From DAIDKA01 sp035503515 (GTDB taxonomy: Bacteria > Pseudomonadota > Gammaproteobacteria > Steroidobacterales > Steroidobacteraceae), in the NCBI GenBank assembly GCA_035503515.1, contig DATJTJ010000161.1:1-64000 (forward strand): a stretch of DNA of 64,000 bases. Direction: 5' to 3'. Under the pieces are notes generated by a model. The model was not told the origin of the DNA. It searched no databases and saw only the letters and a list, made by a program, of their open reading frames with translations. Position 1 is the stretch's first letter, and every line of letters begins with the position of its first letter. A program made the position numbers and the translations under genes. Positions 42,775-51,404 of this stretch are shown here, one piece after another.

Positions 42775-43227
42775 ATGAAGTACGCCGTGTGGATTGTGCG
42801 ACTGGTGTTTGCGGCCTGGATGATACCGGCCGGCCTCAACCACTTCGTACCGCTGTTCCCGCAGCCGATGGGCACCAGAGCGCTGAGTCACGAACTCATC
42901 GTCGCACTGCTCGACAGCCACCTGTTCGATCTGGTCAAGGCCGTGGAACTCCTGGCCGGAGTCAGCGTCCTGACGGGGCTGTACACGCCGCTGATGCTCA
43001 TCGTGTGCATGCCGGTATCGTTCTGCGTCTTCTTCTGGGATACGCCGCTCGAGGGCTGGACGTCGCGGGCGGCGATCTATGGCTGCTCGGTCCTGGCCTG
43101 CAACCTGCTGTTGTGCCTGGCGCACATCCGAAGCTACCGGTCCATGTTCGCGCTGCTTTCGCGGCCGCGGGCTGCCGCGGTGAGGGCTGCCGGGCATGCC
43201 GCGCAGCCCGCAGGAGCAGGTTCATGA
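42775..43227 (+). CDS. DoxX-like membrane protein
   Basis: 150 residues, four transmembrane helices. Pattern of small DoxX relatives: VRLVFAAWMIPAGLNHFVPLFPQPMG, then two more hydrophobic segments and MPVSFCVFFWDTP. It is followed with an ATGA overlap by a homologous gene with an added domain, so the two arose by tandem duplication. A TTGATA-N17-TAAGCT promoter-like pair is at 42728-42756. DoxX relatives are linked to quinone or sulfur redox chemistry; function here unknown. Confidence 0.8.
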   Translation: MKYAVWIVRLVFAAWMIPAGLNHFVPLFPQPMGTRALSHELIVALLDSHLFDLVKAVELLAGVSVLTGLYTPLMLIVCMPVSFCVFFWDTPLEGWTSRAAIYGCSVLACNLLLCLAHIRSYRSMFALLSRPRAAAVRAAGHAAQPAGAGS

Positions 43228-44036
43228 AGTCGGTCGTTGTTGCCGGGCGGGTGATGTTCGGTGCCTGGATGCTGGCCAGCGGCATCAACCACTTCTTCGC
43301 TCCCCTCTGGCCCGAACCGGTCGGGCATGAGCCGCTCGCCATCCAGCTGATGGCGGCGCTGATGCACTCCGGGCTGCTCGGCGTGGCCTCGGCCATCCAG
43401 CTGGTCACCGGGGCGCTGATCCTGGCCGGTGTGCTGGTGCCGCTCGCGCTGTGCGTGGTGATGCCGATTTCCACCTGCGCGTTGTTCTGGGCCGTGATCC
43501 TGGACCACCAGCCTCTCGGGGCGCTGCTGGCCATCGTGGCCATCGCCCTCAACGGGGGCCTGATGCTGGCTTATCTCGAATACTACCGCGGAGCACTGCA
43601 GAGCCCGGCGCTGACGGTGGGGGAGTCTGCCGGCGGCCGGTCCTATTCGACGCTGTACGTGAATCCCAGGGGCCGTACGGCGCGTGGCCCGTTCGTGGCG
43701 GCACTGATCCCGATCCTGCTCGTCGCCGGCTTCTATGCCTTCTTCGTGCGCGGGCTTACCGCTCACTGGTGCATGCTGATGCTGCTGTTTCCCGCCCTCG
43801 TCCTGCATGCGCGTCGTCTGCACGACATGGGGCATACGGCCTGGCTGCTGATCGTGCCTGCCGTCCTCGCCCTCGCCGCGTTCGGCCTGTGGTTGCATCT
43901 GGTCAGTTTCGGAGCGCGGCTGGATGCGGATCTGCCGCTGGCCGCCATCGTGGTATTCGCAGGCTTCGCCCTGTGGGGCTGCATCGGCGGCGGACAGGCC
44001 GAGGCCAACCGGTTCGGATCGCCGCTCGCCGCTTAA
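43224..44036 (+). CDS. DoxX-DUF805 fusion membrane protein
   Basis: 270 residues; AGGAGCAGG precedes the ATG, which overlaps the previous stop. Residues 1-125 repeat the DoxX pattern of the upstream gene (FGAWMLASGINHFFAPLWPEPVG). Residues about 150-270 form a DUF805 domain, with RRLHDMGHTAWLL and the closing GQAEANRFGSP. About eight transmembrane helices in all. The pair probably forms a complex in the inner membrane; the PQQ dehydrogenase gene 90 bp downstream could be functionally linked. Confidence 0.78.
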   Translation: MKSVVVAGRVMFGAWMLASGINHFFAPLWPEPVGHEPLAIQLMAALMHSGLLGVASAIQLVTGALILAGVLVPLALCVVMPISTCALFWAVILDHQPLGALLAIVAIALNGGLMLAYLEYYRGALQSPALTVGESAGGRSYSTLYVNPRGRTARGPFVAALIPILLVAGFYAFFVRGLTAHWCMLMLLFPALVLHARRLHDMGHTAWLLIVPAVLALAAFGLWLHLVSFGARLDADLPLAAIVVFAGFALWGCIGGGQAEANRFGSPLAA

Positions 44037-44126
44037 GAAGGCCGCGGCCATCGTCGATTGACACCCGTACGAGCGGATCGCTACCGTGCAGCCGCCGCTG
44101 CGCATTTTTCCCTGACAGTCATACCG

Positions 44127-46373
44127 ATGAACCATACATTCCCGTCCTCCGCTGCGCGCTACAGCCTGTCGCTGGGCGCCATCGCCGCCCTGCTGCTCGC
44201 GGGCTGCGCCCCAAAGTCATCACCGGTGGCGCCACCCCCGCCCGCGGCTGCCGCCGGGCAGGTGGACCTGGCACGGCTGCAGGCGATCGACAAGGAGCCG
44301 GGCGCCTGGCTCACCACGGGCCGGGATGCCGGCAAGACGCACTACTCGCCCCTGGATGCCATCAACCGCGACAGTGTCGCGCGGCTCGGGCTGGCGTGGG
44401 AGTTCAGGCCGGACACGAACCGTGGCATGCAGGCGACCCCGGTGGTCGTCGACGGCGTGATGTACACCTCCGGTGTCGCCGGGCGGGTCTATGCGCTCGA
44501 TGCCGCCACGGGACGGCTGCGCTGGAAATTCGAGCCGCCGCTGAAACTGAAGAATGCGCGGGGTTCGTGCTGCGACATCGTCAACCGCGGTGTGGCGGTG
44601 TGGAAGGGCAAGGTCTACGTCGGCTCCTTCGAGGGGATCCTGTACGCGCTGGATGCGAACGACGGCAAGGTGCTGTGGCAGGTGGACACCTTCGCCGATC
44701 ACCACCGGGCCTATTCGGTCACGGGCGCACCGCAGATCGCCGGCAAGGTGGTCGTGATCGGCAATGGCGGGGCGGAGTTCGATTCGCGCGGCTACGTTTC
44801 CGCATATGACCTGGACAGCGGCAGGCTGGTGTGGCGCTTCTACACCGTGCCCGGCGACCCTGCCAAGCCCTTCGAGAACCAGGCGCTGGCAATGGCCGCG
44901 AAAACCTGGGACGCCAGGCACGACTGGAAGGCGGGCGGCGGCGGCAATGCCTGGGACGCCATCACCTACGATGCGAAGCGCAACCTCGTGTACTTCGGCA
45001 CGGCCAACGGGGCGCCCTGGGACATCCGCTACCGCAGCCCGTCGGGGGGTGACAACCTCTTCATCGCCTCGATCATCGCCCTGCATGCGGACACCGGCGA
45101 GTATGCCTGGCATTACCAGGAGACCCCGGGGGAGCGCTGGGACTATGACGCCACGCCGCCCATCGTCCTGGCGACCCTGAAACTCGATGGCATGCCGCGC
45201 GACGTGCTGATGCAGGCATCGAAGAACGGGTTCTTCTACGTACTCGACCGCGACACCGGCGCGCTGCTGGCCGCCGACAAGTTCGTCGATGCCAACTGGG
45301 CCCTGCGCGTGGATCTGAAGACCGGCCGCCCGGTGGACAATCCGGATGCGGATTACACCAAGGGCAAGCCCGTGATCGTGTTCCCCTCCGGTGTCGGGGG
45401 CCACAACTTCAATCCCATGTCGTTGTCCGCACGGACCGGACTCGTCTATATCCCGGCCGTGCACAGTGGCATGGCGCTGCTGCAGACTCCCCTGCCGCCC
45501 TACGAGCCCGAACGCATGGACACCGGCGTGCAGGTGGCCTTCGCGACCGAACTGCTGCAGCCGCCGGCATCCCTGCCGCCGAAGCTGCGCCCGGTCACCT
45601 CACCGGCCTACCTGAAGAAGGTACCCAGTCTCGACATGCACGCCTCCCTCAAGGCGTGGGATCCGGTGGCCCACAAGGTCGTCTGGGAACACACCTATCC
45701 GAGCTTCATGGATCATGGCGGGGTGCTGTCCACGGGCGGGGGCGTGGTCATCCAGGGCAGCATCGATGGCAAGCTGCGCGCCTTCAACGATGAAACCGGC
45801 GCGGTACTCAAGGAAATCGACACCGGCAGCCCGCTGATCGCGGCGCCGATGACCTACACCGTCGCCGGCGTGCAGTACCTGGCGATCCTCGCCGGCAGCG
45901 GCGGTGGCGGCTGGAATTTCTGGATGCCGGGCAACATCGCCGCCGTACGCGGCAATGCCAACCGGATCCTGGTCTACCGGCTCGACGGCGGCCCGACGCC
46001 GATACCTCCGGCATTGCCCGCCGTGACGCCGATTCCGGAGCCGCCCGCGCAACCCGGCACCACGGCCGATGTTGCCGCCGGGGGCGCCCTCTTCGCCCGC
46101 AACTGCAGCGGCTGCCATGCCAACGCCGAGCGGGCGCCGGTCCCGGATCTGCGCCGCTCCGGGATGATCCGCACGGCCGAGGGCTTCCAGGCCGTGGTGC
46201 GCGGCGGCGCCCTGCAGATGAATGGCATGCCCAGCTGGGACGACCTGCTCAGCGAATCCCAGGTCGAGCAGATCCGGGACTACCTGGTCTCGGTCACCCG
46301 CGAGGCCTACGCGAAGCAGCAGTCGGGCGCGTCGTCATCGGCACATCCCATGCTCAAGGAAGGGCATCTGTGA
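44127..46373 (+). CDS. PQQ-dependent quinohaemoprotein alcohol dehydrogenase (lipoprotein)
   Basis: 748 residues from ATG 44127. The signal peptide ends in LLLAGC, a lipobox with Cys27, so it is likely anchored by lipid. An eight-bladed PQQ propeller follows, with the vicinal disulfide Cys148-Cys149 (RGSCCDIVNRG) of quinoprotein dehydrogenases and typical blade repeats (GRVYALDAATGRLRW, GILYALDANDGKVLW). A C-terminal cytochrome c domain has CSGCH at 660-664 and a Met ligand in QMNGMPSW. It oxidises alcohols or aldehydes in the periplasm and passes electrons through its own haem. PQQ synthesis genes are not here. Confidence 0.9.
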   Translation: MNHTFPSSAARYSLSLGAIAALLLAGCAPKSSPVAPPPPAAAAGQVDLARLQAIDKEPGAWLTTGRDAGKTHYSPLDAINRDSVARLGLAWEFRPDTNRGMQATPVVVDGVMYTSGVAGRVYALDAATGRLRWKFEPPLKLKNARGSCCDIVNRGVAVWKGKVYVGSFEGILYALDANDGKVLWQVDTFADHHRAYSVTGAPQIAGKVVVIGNGGAEFDSRGYVSAYDLDSGRLVWRFYTVPGDPAKPFENQALAMAAKTWDARHDWKAGGGGNAWDAITYDAKRNLVYFGTANGAPWDIRYRSPSGGDNLFIASIIALHADTGEYAWHYQETPGERWDYDATPPIVLATLKLDGMPRDVLMQASKNGFFYVLDRDTGALLAADKFVDANWALRVDLKTGRPVDNPDADYTKGKPVIVFPSGVGGHNFNPMSLSARTGLVYIPAVHSGMALLQTPLPPYEPERMDTGVQVAFATELLQPPASLPPKLRPVTSPAYLKKVPSLDMHASLKAWDPVAHKVVWEHTYPSFMDHGGVLSTGGGVVIQGSIDGKLRAFNDETGAVLKEIDTGSPLIAAPMTYTVAGVQYLAILAGSGGGGWNFWMPGNIAAVRGNANRILVYRLDGGPTPIPPALPAVTPIPEPPAQPGTTADVAAGGALFARNCSGCHANAERAPVPDLRRSGMIRTAEGFQAVVRGGALQMNGMPSWDDLLSESQVEQIRDYLVSVTREAYAKQQSGASSSAHPMLKEGHL

Positions 46374-46393
46374 TCTGACGCCTCCGTGACGCC

Positions 46394-47599
46394 ATGCTGA
46401 TCGACATCGGCCCGCTGAGGCGGCACCGGGATTTCCGGCTGCTGTTCATCGGCCAACTGGTTTCCTTCCTGGGAAGCATGGTCAGCTACATGGCCGTGCC
46501 CTATCAGGTCTACCAGCTCACGCGATCCAACGCCATGGTCGGGGCACTGGGTATCGCACAGCTGGTGCCGGTGTTGATCTTCGGCATACTCGGTGGCGCC
46601 TATGCCGATCGCATCAACCGTCGCCGGCTGATGCTCGCCTGCGAGGGCGCCATGGCACTCATCGTCGGCCTGCTGCTGCTGAACAGCCTGTCTGCCGCTC
46701 CGTCGCTGGTTGCCATCTTCGTGCTGGTTGCAGCCCTTCAGGCCATTGCCGGTTTCCATTCGCCGGCCATGGAAGCACTGACGCAACGCCTGGTGGAGCC
46801 CGCCGAGTATTCCGCCGCCGGAGCACTGTCCAGTTTCCGGGGCTGCGCCGGCGCCATCGGTGGTCCGCTTCTCGGGGGCGTGCTCATCGCAGCCGCCGGC
46901 CTCAAGGGCGCCTACCTGTTTGATCTGCTGTCCTTCACGGCGGCGGTGACCTGCATCCTGCTCATGCACCCCGTTCCGAACCCGCAGGTGCAGGCGCATT
47001 CACCGCTCCGGGACGCTCAGATCGGAGTGCGCTTCGCCCTCTCCAAACCCGAACTGGTCGGCACCTACCTGATCGACATCGCAGCAACGTTCTTCGCATT
47101 TCCCGTGGCGCTGTTCCCGGCATTGTCACATCAGTGGGGCGATGCGCGCATGACCGGACTGCTGTTCTCCTCGATGGCGATCGGCAGCCTCGTTGCAACC
47201 CTGCTCAGCGGCTGGAGTTCGCGTGTGCGGCGCCAGGGCCGGATGGTGGTGCTGGCCGCGGCCACCTGGGGGCTGTGCGTATTGTGCGCGGGGCTCGCGC
47301 CCACGCCGGCACTGACGGTGTCGTGCCTCATGCTGGCCGGCGGCGCGGACATGGTGAGCGGGCTGTTCCGGGGCATCATCTGGAATCACGCCGTACCGAA
47401 CGCGATGCGCGGGCGGCTCGCCGGGATCGCCATGATCTCCTACATGAGCGGCCCGCTTCTGGGCAACGCCCGGGCCGGCTGGGTCGCCTCCGTGAGCAGC
47501 GTACCGCTGAGCCTGTGGACCGGCGGCGCAGCCTGCACTATTGCGGTGCTCGCCACCAGTATTGCGTTGCCGGGGTTCTGGCGCTACCGGAGCGCTTAG
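46394..47599 (+). CDS. MFS transporter (EntS-like)
   Basis: 401 residues, twelve helices. PLRRHRDFRLLFIGQLVSFLGSMVSYMAVPYQVYQLT and GGAYADRINRRRLML are typical of the EntS/MFS_3 exporter group. Inner membrane; proton-driven efflux of a small molecule is expected. It starts 20 bp after the PQQ dehydrogenase stop and may be co-transcribed, perhaps exporting a product of that pathway or of metal chelation. Substrate unproven. Confidence 0.85.
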   Translation: MLIDIGPLRRHRDFRLLFIGQLVSFLGSMVSYMAVPYQVYQLTRSNAMVGALGIAQLVPVLIFGILGGAYADRINRRRLMLACEGAMALIVGLLLLNSLSAAPSLVAIFVLVAALQAIAGFHSPAMEALTQRLVEPAEYSAAGALSSFRGCAGAIGGPLLGGVLIAAAGLKGAYLFDLLSFTAAVTCILLMHPVPNPQVQAHSPLRDAQIGVRFALSKPELVGTYLIDIAATFFAFPVALFPALSHQWGDARMTGLLFSSMAIGSLVATLLSGWSSRVRRQGRMVVLAAATWGLCVLCAGLAPTPALTVSCLMLAGGADMVSGLFRGIIWNHAVPNAMRGRLAGIAMISYMSGPLLGNARAGWVASVSSVPLSLWTGGAACTIAVLATSIALPGFWRYRSA

Positions 47600-47600
47600 G

Positions 47601-47798
47601 CTAGAGGACGCAGTCCAGTGCCGAGCCGGCCTTTTCCGCGGCCAGCTTCACGTGGTGCTGCCAGGCCTTGAACCGTACCGCAGGTTCACTGCGGTTGAGC
47701 CAATGTGCGATTTCGCGCACGGGCACTTCGCCGGCGAGTTCCCGCAGGGTGTCCAGCTCCGGCTTCGTCCAGCGCTCCTTGGGAATTCTCCGGCTCAT
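47601..47798 (-). CDS. Small SANT/HTH-like protein
   Basis: 65 residues. The N-terminal RRIPKERWTKPELDTLRELAGEVPVREIAHWLNRSEPAVRFKAWQ looks like a Myb/SANT-type or GcrA-like helix-turn-helix. It is short, basic and soluble. Convergent with the MFS gene (1 bp gap). A small DNA-binding protein is likely; its targets are unknown. Confidence 0.65.
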   Translation of the reverse strand: MSRRIPKERWTKPELDTLRELAGEVPVREIAHWLNRSEPAVRFKAWQHHVKLAAEKAGSALDCVL

Positions 47799-47957
47799 GG
47801 TTGCACCGCGCCGTCCTTGTCGTGGTGAGGCCTATGACTTCTGCCGGAACTCCAGGATCTATTTCACCCGCCCGGCGATTAGCGCCACCGTCTTTATCTG
47901 GCATACTCTTTTCCGGCCCGCAGGCCAGCCAGCTCCCCACATAGGCGCCCGCATCGC

Positions 47958-48581
47958 ATGAGTACGGATGAAGTCGGCGTGCAGACCGACGACTCAAACA
48001 AGGTGCTCTGTTCGAGGATCCGCGCTGGAGATACCGATGCGGAATCGATGCTGGTCAAGCGGCTGCTGTCCGGGTTGCGCCTGGTGGCGCATCGCGCCTC
48101 CGGCGGAGATCTCGAGCTGTCCAATGACGTGTGCCAGGAAGCACTCGTGATCCTGCTGCGACGGCTGCGCACGACGGGACTGGATGACCCTGCGGGGCTG
48201 GAGGCATTCGCTGCCCAGACCGTCCGTAATCTGGTCATTGCTGCGCGGCGCAAGAACCAGCGCCAGCGCACGGCACCGGACTCCGAGGCCCTGGAGGGGG
48301 TGCCCGACCCGCGGCCGCCGGTGCCGGCCGAGGAGGCTTCAGGGAGGCTGGGCGTACTGGTCAAGCGGCTGCTGGCGGAGCTGCCGGGTGATCGGGACCG
48401 CGCTATCCTCACCCGTTTCTACCTGCACGAGGATGACAAGTCCGAAATCTGCCGCGACCTGAACCTGACGGACCTCGGATTCAACCAGGTCCTGTTCCGC
48501 GCCCGAAACCGTCTGCGCCAACTACTCGTCCAGGCAGGAGTCGACAAATACGACCTGCCGGACTCGGAGACCGGATCGTGA
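47958..48581 (+). CDS. ECF-type sigma-70 factor
   Basis: 207 residues. Region 2 (about 20-95): ESMLVKRLLSGLRLVAHRASGGDLELSNDVCQEALVILLRRL. Region 4 (about 130-195): LAELPGDRDRAILTRFYLHEDDKSEICRDLNLTDLGFNQVLFRARNRLRQLL. No region 1 or 3. It overlaps the next gene by 4 bp (GTGA), which encodes a single-pass membrane protein, the usual arrangement of sigma and anti-sigma. Signal and targets unknown; the Dps/Ohr stress genes just downstream are candidates. Confidence 0.85.
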   Translation: MSTDEVGVQTDDSNKVLCSRIRAGDTDAESMLVKRLLSGLRLVAHRASGGDLELSNDVCQEALVILLRRLRTTGLDDPAGLEAFAAQTVRNLVIAARRKNQRQRTAPDSEALEGVPDPRPPVPAEEASGRLGVLVKRLLAELPGDRDRAILTRFYLHEDDKSEICRDLNLTDLGFNQVLFRARNRLRQLLVQAGVDKYDLPDSETGS

Positions 48582-49255
48582 GCCACTCTTCCGAACCCGA
48601 AGTGACGGATGCGGCGACCGTCGCCGCATACCTGGCAAACCGGCTCGATCCCCGGCGCGCCGAAGCGTTCGAAGACTACTGTCTGCGCCATCCCGACTTT
48701 GCCCGCCAGGTGGAACTGGACCTGATGCTGAAGACCGGACTGAAGCAGCTGCAGATGCCGCGCAAGACACCGTTCCTGAATGCCCGCTGGCGCGCCGGCC
48801 TGGGAATTGCGGCGGCCCTGGCGGTGATTGCGGCCTGCGGGTTGCTGTTCGTGAGCCGTTCGCAATCGGGCACGTTGATCGCGTACCGCTCGGCGAGCGA
48901 AGTGCCCGCGCAGCTGCTGGGCGGCACGCGGCTAAGCGCCACCCTCATCCGCCTGCGGGGCGACTCCGCCGTTCGCCGGATCCTCGCGCCGCGCGCCGCC
49001 GGCGTGCTGGGAGTGAGGGTTGCTCCGGACGTGAAACCCGGACGCCTGGGCTACCGCGTGGGCATCGCGCTCGAACCGCGCGTCATCGGGCGATCGGTCA
49101 CGCTCGACAGCCTGCATCCCGATGCGGATGGTTACCTTGAAGTCTATCTGCCACTGGCGGAGGTCGCCGACCATACCCTCGATGTCACCGTGAGCTCCGC
49201 GCCTGCCGATCAGGAGGAGCCGCTGTCGTTCAGGCTTCAGGTCGCCTACCAATAG
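48578..49255 (+). CDS. Single-pass membrane protein, putative anti-sigma factor
   Basis: 225 residues from GTG 48578 overlapping the sigma stop. A helical cytoplasmic N-terminus (about 1-60: DAATVAAYLANRLDPRRAEAFEDYCLRHPDFARQVELD) resembles anti-sigma domains without the zinc Cys/His; one transmembrane helix (about 73-92); a periplasmic beta-rich domain of about 125 residues with no known family. Gene order and topology support anti-sigma function; direct evidence is lacking. Confidence 0.65.
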   Translation: MSHSSEPEVTDAATVAAYLANRLDPRRAEAFEDYCLRHPDFARQVELDLMLKTGLKQLQMPRKTPFLNARWRAGLGIAAALAVIAACGLLFVSRSQSGTLIAYRSASEVPAQLLGGTRLSATLIRLRGDSAVRRILAPRAAGVLGVRVAPDVKPGRLGYRVGIALEPRVIGRSVTLDSLHPDADGYLEVYLPLAEVADHTLDVTVSSAPADQEEPLSFRLQVAYQ

Positions 49256-49284
49256 AATTTCCCTATGAGGCGCATAGGAAATTC
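49255..49284. promoter_or_regulatory. Hairpin/inverted repeat before dps
   Basis: Arms GAATTTCC(C)TATG and CATAGGAAATTC with loop AGGCG pair over 12 positions with one bulged C. It overlaps the end of the anti-sigma-like gene and sits 70 bp before dps. No T-run follows, so a terminator is less likely than an operator or RNA structure. Confidence 0.4.
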
Positions 49285-49354
49285 CGAATTGTCAGCGCCG
49301 ATGCTGCCGATACCATGAAGTCACCGCAACTGACTTTGCATACGGAGCATCATC

Positions 49355-49861
49355 ATGACCAGTACCAAGCCCGCCGCGAGCGGCAGATCGCCGATCAACA
49401 TCGGCATCGACACGGCGGACAGGGCCGCCATTGCGAAAGGCCTGTCGAGCCTGCTCGCCGACACCTACACGCTCTACCTCACCACCCATAACTTTCACTG
49501 GAACGTCACCGGTCCGATGTTCAATACCCTGCACCAGATGTTCATGGAGCAGTACACGGAGCTGTGGAACGCCATCGACCCCATTGCCGAGCGGATCCGA
49601 TCCCTGGGGCATGTCGCGCCCGGATCGTATGGACAGTTCGGTGCGCTGGCCTCCATCGGGGATGCGCCGAGCACTCCTCCGAAGGCCCTCGACATGGTTC
49701 GCATCCTGGTCGAAGGACATGAGGCCGTGGCGCGCACCGCCCGGGGCGTATTCCCGCTGGCGGACCAGGCCCACGATGAGCCCACTGCCGATCTGCTGAC
49801 GCAGCGACTGACCGTGCACGAGCAGACCGCGTGGATGCTGCGCTCGATCCTGGAAGCCTGA
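49355..49861 (+). CDS. dps: Dps-family DNA-protection ferritin
   Basis: 168 residues, a four-helix ferritin-like protein. The ferroxidase signature is clear: LYLTTHNFHWNVTGPMFNTLHQMFMEQYTELWNAIDPIAERI (His and Asp/Glu ligands shared between subunits). The N-terminus has Lys and Ser for DNA binding. Dodecamers oxidise Fe(II) with peroxide and shield DNA. First of a stress block with ohr (45 bp on) and a DksA-like gene. Confidence 0.93.
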   Translation: MTSTKPAASGRSPINIGIDTADRAAIAKGLSSLLADTYTLYLTTHNFHWNVTGPMFNTLHQMFMEQYTELWNAIDPIAERIRSLGHVAPGSYGQFGALASIGDAPSTPPKALDMVRILVEGHEAVARTARGVFPLADQAHDEPTADLLTQRLTVHEQTAWMLRSILEA

Positions 49862-49905
49862 ACTGCAACGCCGGCCCTTCAACTCAACCTGAGCGAGGTC
49901 ACACC

Positions 49906-50331
49906 ATGTCCGTAGACGTCAAATACCGAACGAGCGCCACCGCGACGGGGGGCCGTGACGGCCAGGCCGCCACCACCGATGGCTCCTTCAGCGTGAAACT
50001 GGCCCTGCCAAAGGAACTGGGAGGTCCCGGAGGCGCAGGCAACAACCCCGAGCAGCTGTTCGCCGCCGGCTACGCCGCCTGTTTCCTCGGGGCCATGAAG
50101 GCCGTGGCCCCGGCCCAGAAGCTTACGGTGCCCGCCGCCACCTCCGTGACGGCGACGGTGGGGATCGGGCCGCGCTCCGAGGGCGGTTTCGGCATCACGG
50201 CGGATCTCACGGTGTCGCTGCCGGGTCTCGACCGGGCGGATGCCAAAAGACTCGTGGATGCCGCCCACCAGGTGTGCCCGTATTCGAATGCCACCCGCGG
50301 CAACGTCGATGTCGGACTCACGGTGGCCTAG
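49906..50331 (+). CDS. ohr: Organic hydroperoxide resistance protein (Ohr/OsmC family)
   Basis: 141 residues from ATG 49906. Both redox Cys are seen, in GYAACFLGAM and HQVCPYSNATRGN, with GNNPEQLFAAGYAAC as the Ohr signature. It reduces organic hydroperoxides using lipoylated proteins in the cytoplasm. It follows dps, so a shared oxidative-stress role is likely; no ohrR gene is adjacent. Confidence 0.93.
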   Translation: MSVDVKYRTSATATGGRDGQAATTDGSFSVKLALPKELGGPGGAGNNPEQLFAAGYAACFLGAMKAVAPAQKLTVPAATSVTATVGIGPRSEGGFGITADLTVSLPGLDRADAKRLVDAAHQVCPYSNATRGNVDVGLTVA

Positions 50332-50421
50332 GAGAAATCTCACTTGCAAAGACCCGTCATCCCGGCAGCGCCTGGCGACCGAGTGCGGCTATGTTGGTCG
50401 CCAGGCAACCGGGAGTCGGGA

Positions 50422-50811
50422 ATGGGCCAGCAGCAGCCCCTCAGCAGGCAATACCTCGATCACAGACGCACGCTGCTCCTGCGCCTGCGGAAGCAGCTGC
50501 GCGGCAGCGCGGCCCGTGCGCGCGCGGAGCAGTCCGGCCTCGACCGGGAGTCGGCTTCACATGTCAATGACGTGGAGGATGATGCACAGCGGCTGGACCA
50601 GCAGGATCAGGACGCAAGCCTGATCGACCACGACATCGCGCGCCTGGCCCGCATCGAGCGCGCCTTGGCGAAGATCACCGAGGGGACGTACGGGCTCTCC
50701 GACGTGAGCGGTGAGCGCATCCCCGAGGAGCGGCTCGAGGTGATGCCGGAAGCCGTCACCACGCTGGAGGAACAGCAGGCGAGCGAGCGGCGGAGAACGC
50801 TCACAAGGTAG
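50422..50811 (+). CDS. Zinc-less TraR/DksA-like protein
   Basis: 129 residues from ATG 50422. A coiled-coil N-terminal part (LDHRRTLLLRLRKQL, then DDAQRLDQQDQDASLIDHDIARLARIERALAKI) leads to EGTYGLSDVSGERIPEERLEVMPEA, which aligns with the DksA zinc finger. All four zinc Cys are replaced (Ser93, Ser96, Thr114, Glu117). It resembles DksA-like proteins that work without zinc, and may bind the RNA polymerase secondary channel in stress. It overlaps the convergent PNPOx-like gene by 11 bp. Confidence 0.8.
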   Translation: MGQQQPLSRQYLDHRRTLLLRLRKQLRGSAARARAEQSGLDRESASHVNDVEDDAQRLDQQDQDASLIDHDIARLARIERALAKITEGTYGLSDVSGERIPEERLEVMPEAVTTLEEQQASERRRTLTR

Positions 50812-51277
50812 TTTGCGTGTGGTGCCCCCTGGCTTCCTCGCGCACGTTCACGCCGAACATCATCTTGGTCAGCGCCATGGCACCCAGCTGGGCGTTCCAG
50901 ATCGAAGCCTCGCCCAGATCCATGCGCATCAGCAGCACCTGCGGCGAATCCTTGCCCTCCGGGAACCAGGCGGCGACCGCGTTCGACCAGTGCTTCTCGA
51001 GTACCGCGCGGTTCCGTTCCTCCACCAGCCGGCCTGAAAAGCGGGCAAACAGCTTGTGGTCCTTCGCGGCGAAGGTCGCCGTCGCGGGCCCCATGCGGGC
51101 GAGTGCGCCGTCGCGGGAGGTGAAGAACCAGATGGCGCTGTGGGCCTCCTTGTCCAGCTGCGCCGTCATGGGCGCCGCCGTGTGCGGGGCGTTGTCGAGT
51201 TCGAGCATGACGAAGGGTGAAGCATCGAGGCTCTTCCAGAATTGCTGCTTGATCTCAGGCTCAGTCGTGGCGGCCAT
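50801..51277 (-). CDS. PNPOx-like general stress protein
   Basis: 158 residues from ATG 51277. Split-barrel flavin-binding fold: FVMLELDNAPHTAAPMTAQLD, IWFFTSRDGALARMGPATATFAAKDHKLFARFSGRL and an AAWFPEGKDSPQVLLMRMDLGEASIWNA end, as in general stress protein 26 types. Binds FMN or FAD; physiological substrate unknown. Longer in-frame starts overlap poor sequence. Fits the stress block around it. Confidence 0.82.
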   Translation of the reverse strand: MAATTEPEIKQQFWKSLDASPFVMLELDNAPHTAAPMTAQLDKEAHSAIWFFTSRDGALARMGPATATFAAKDHKLFARFSGRLVEERNRAVLEKHWSNAVAAWFPEGKDSPQVLLMRMDLGEASIWNAQLGAMALTKMMFGVNVREEARGHHTQTTL

Positions 51278-51404
51278 GGGTCTGTCCTTGAGTGAAGAGA
51301 GATCATAGATACGTGAGGGACGGCGCAATTGCTGTAGGCGAACCCCAGGGTGTCGCCTGCCGGAACTTCCTGACAAGTCTGGATTCCGCGGCGGGTTCTT
51401 CCGG

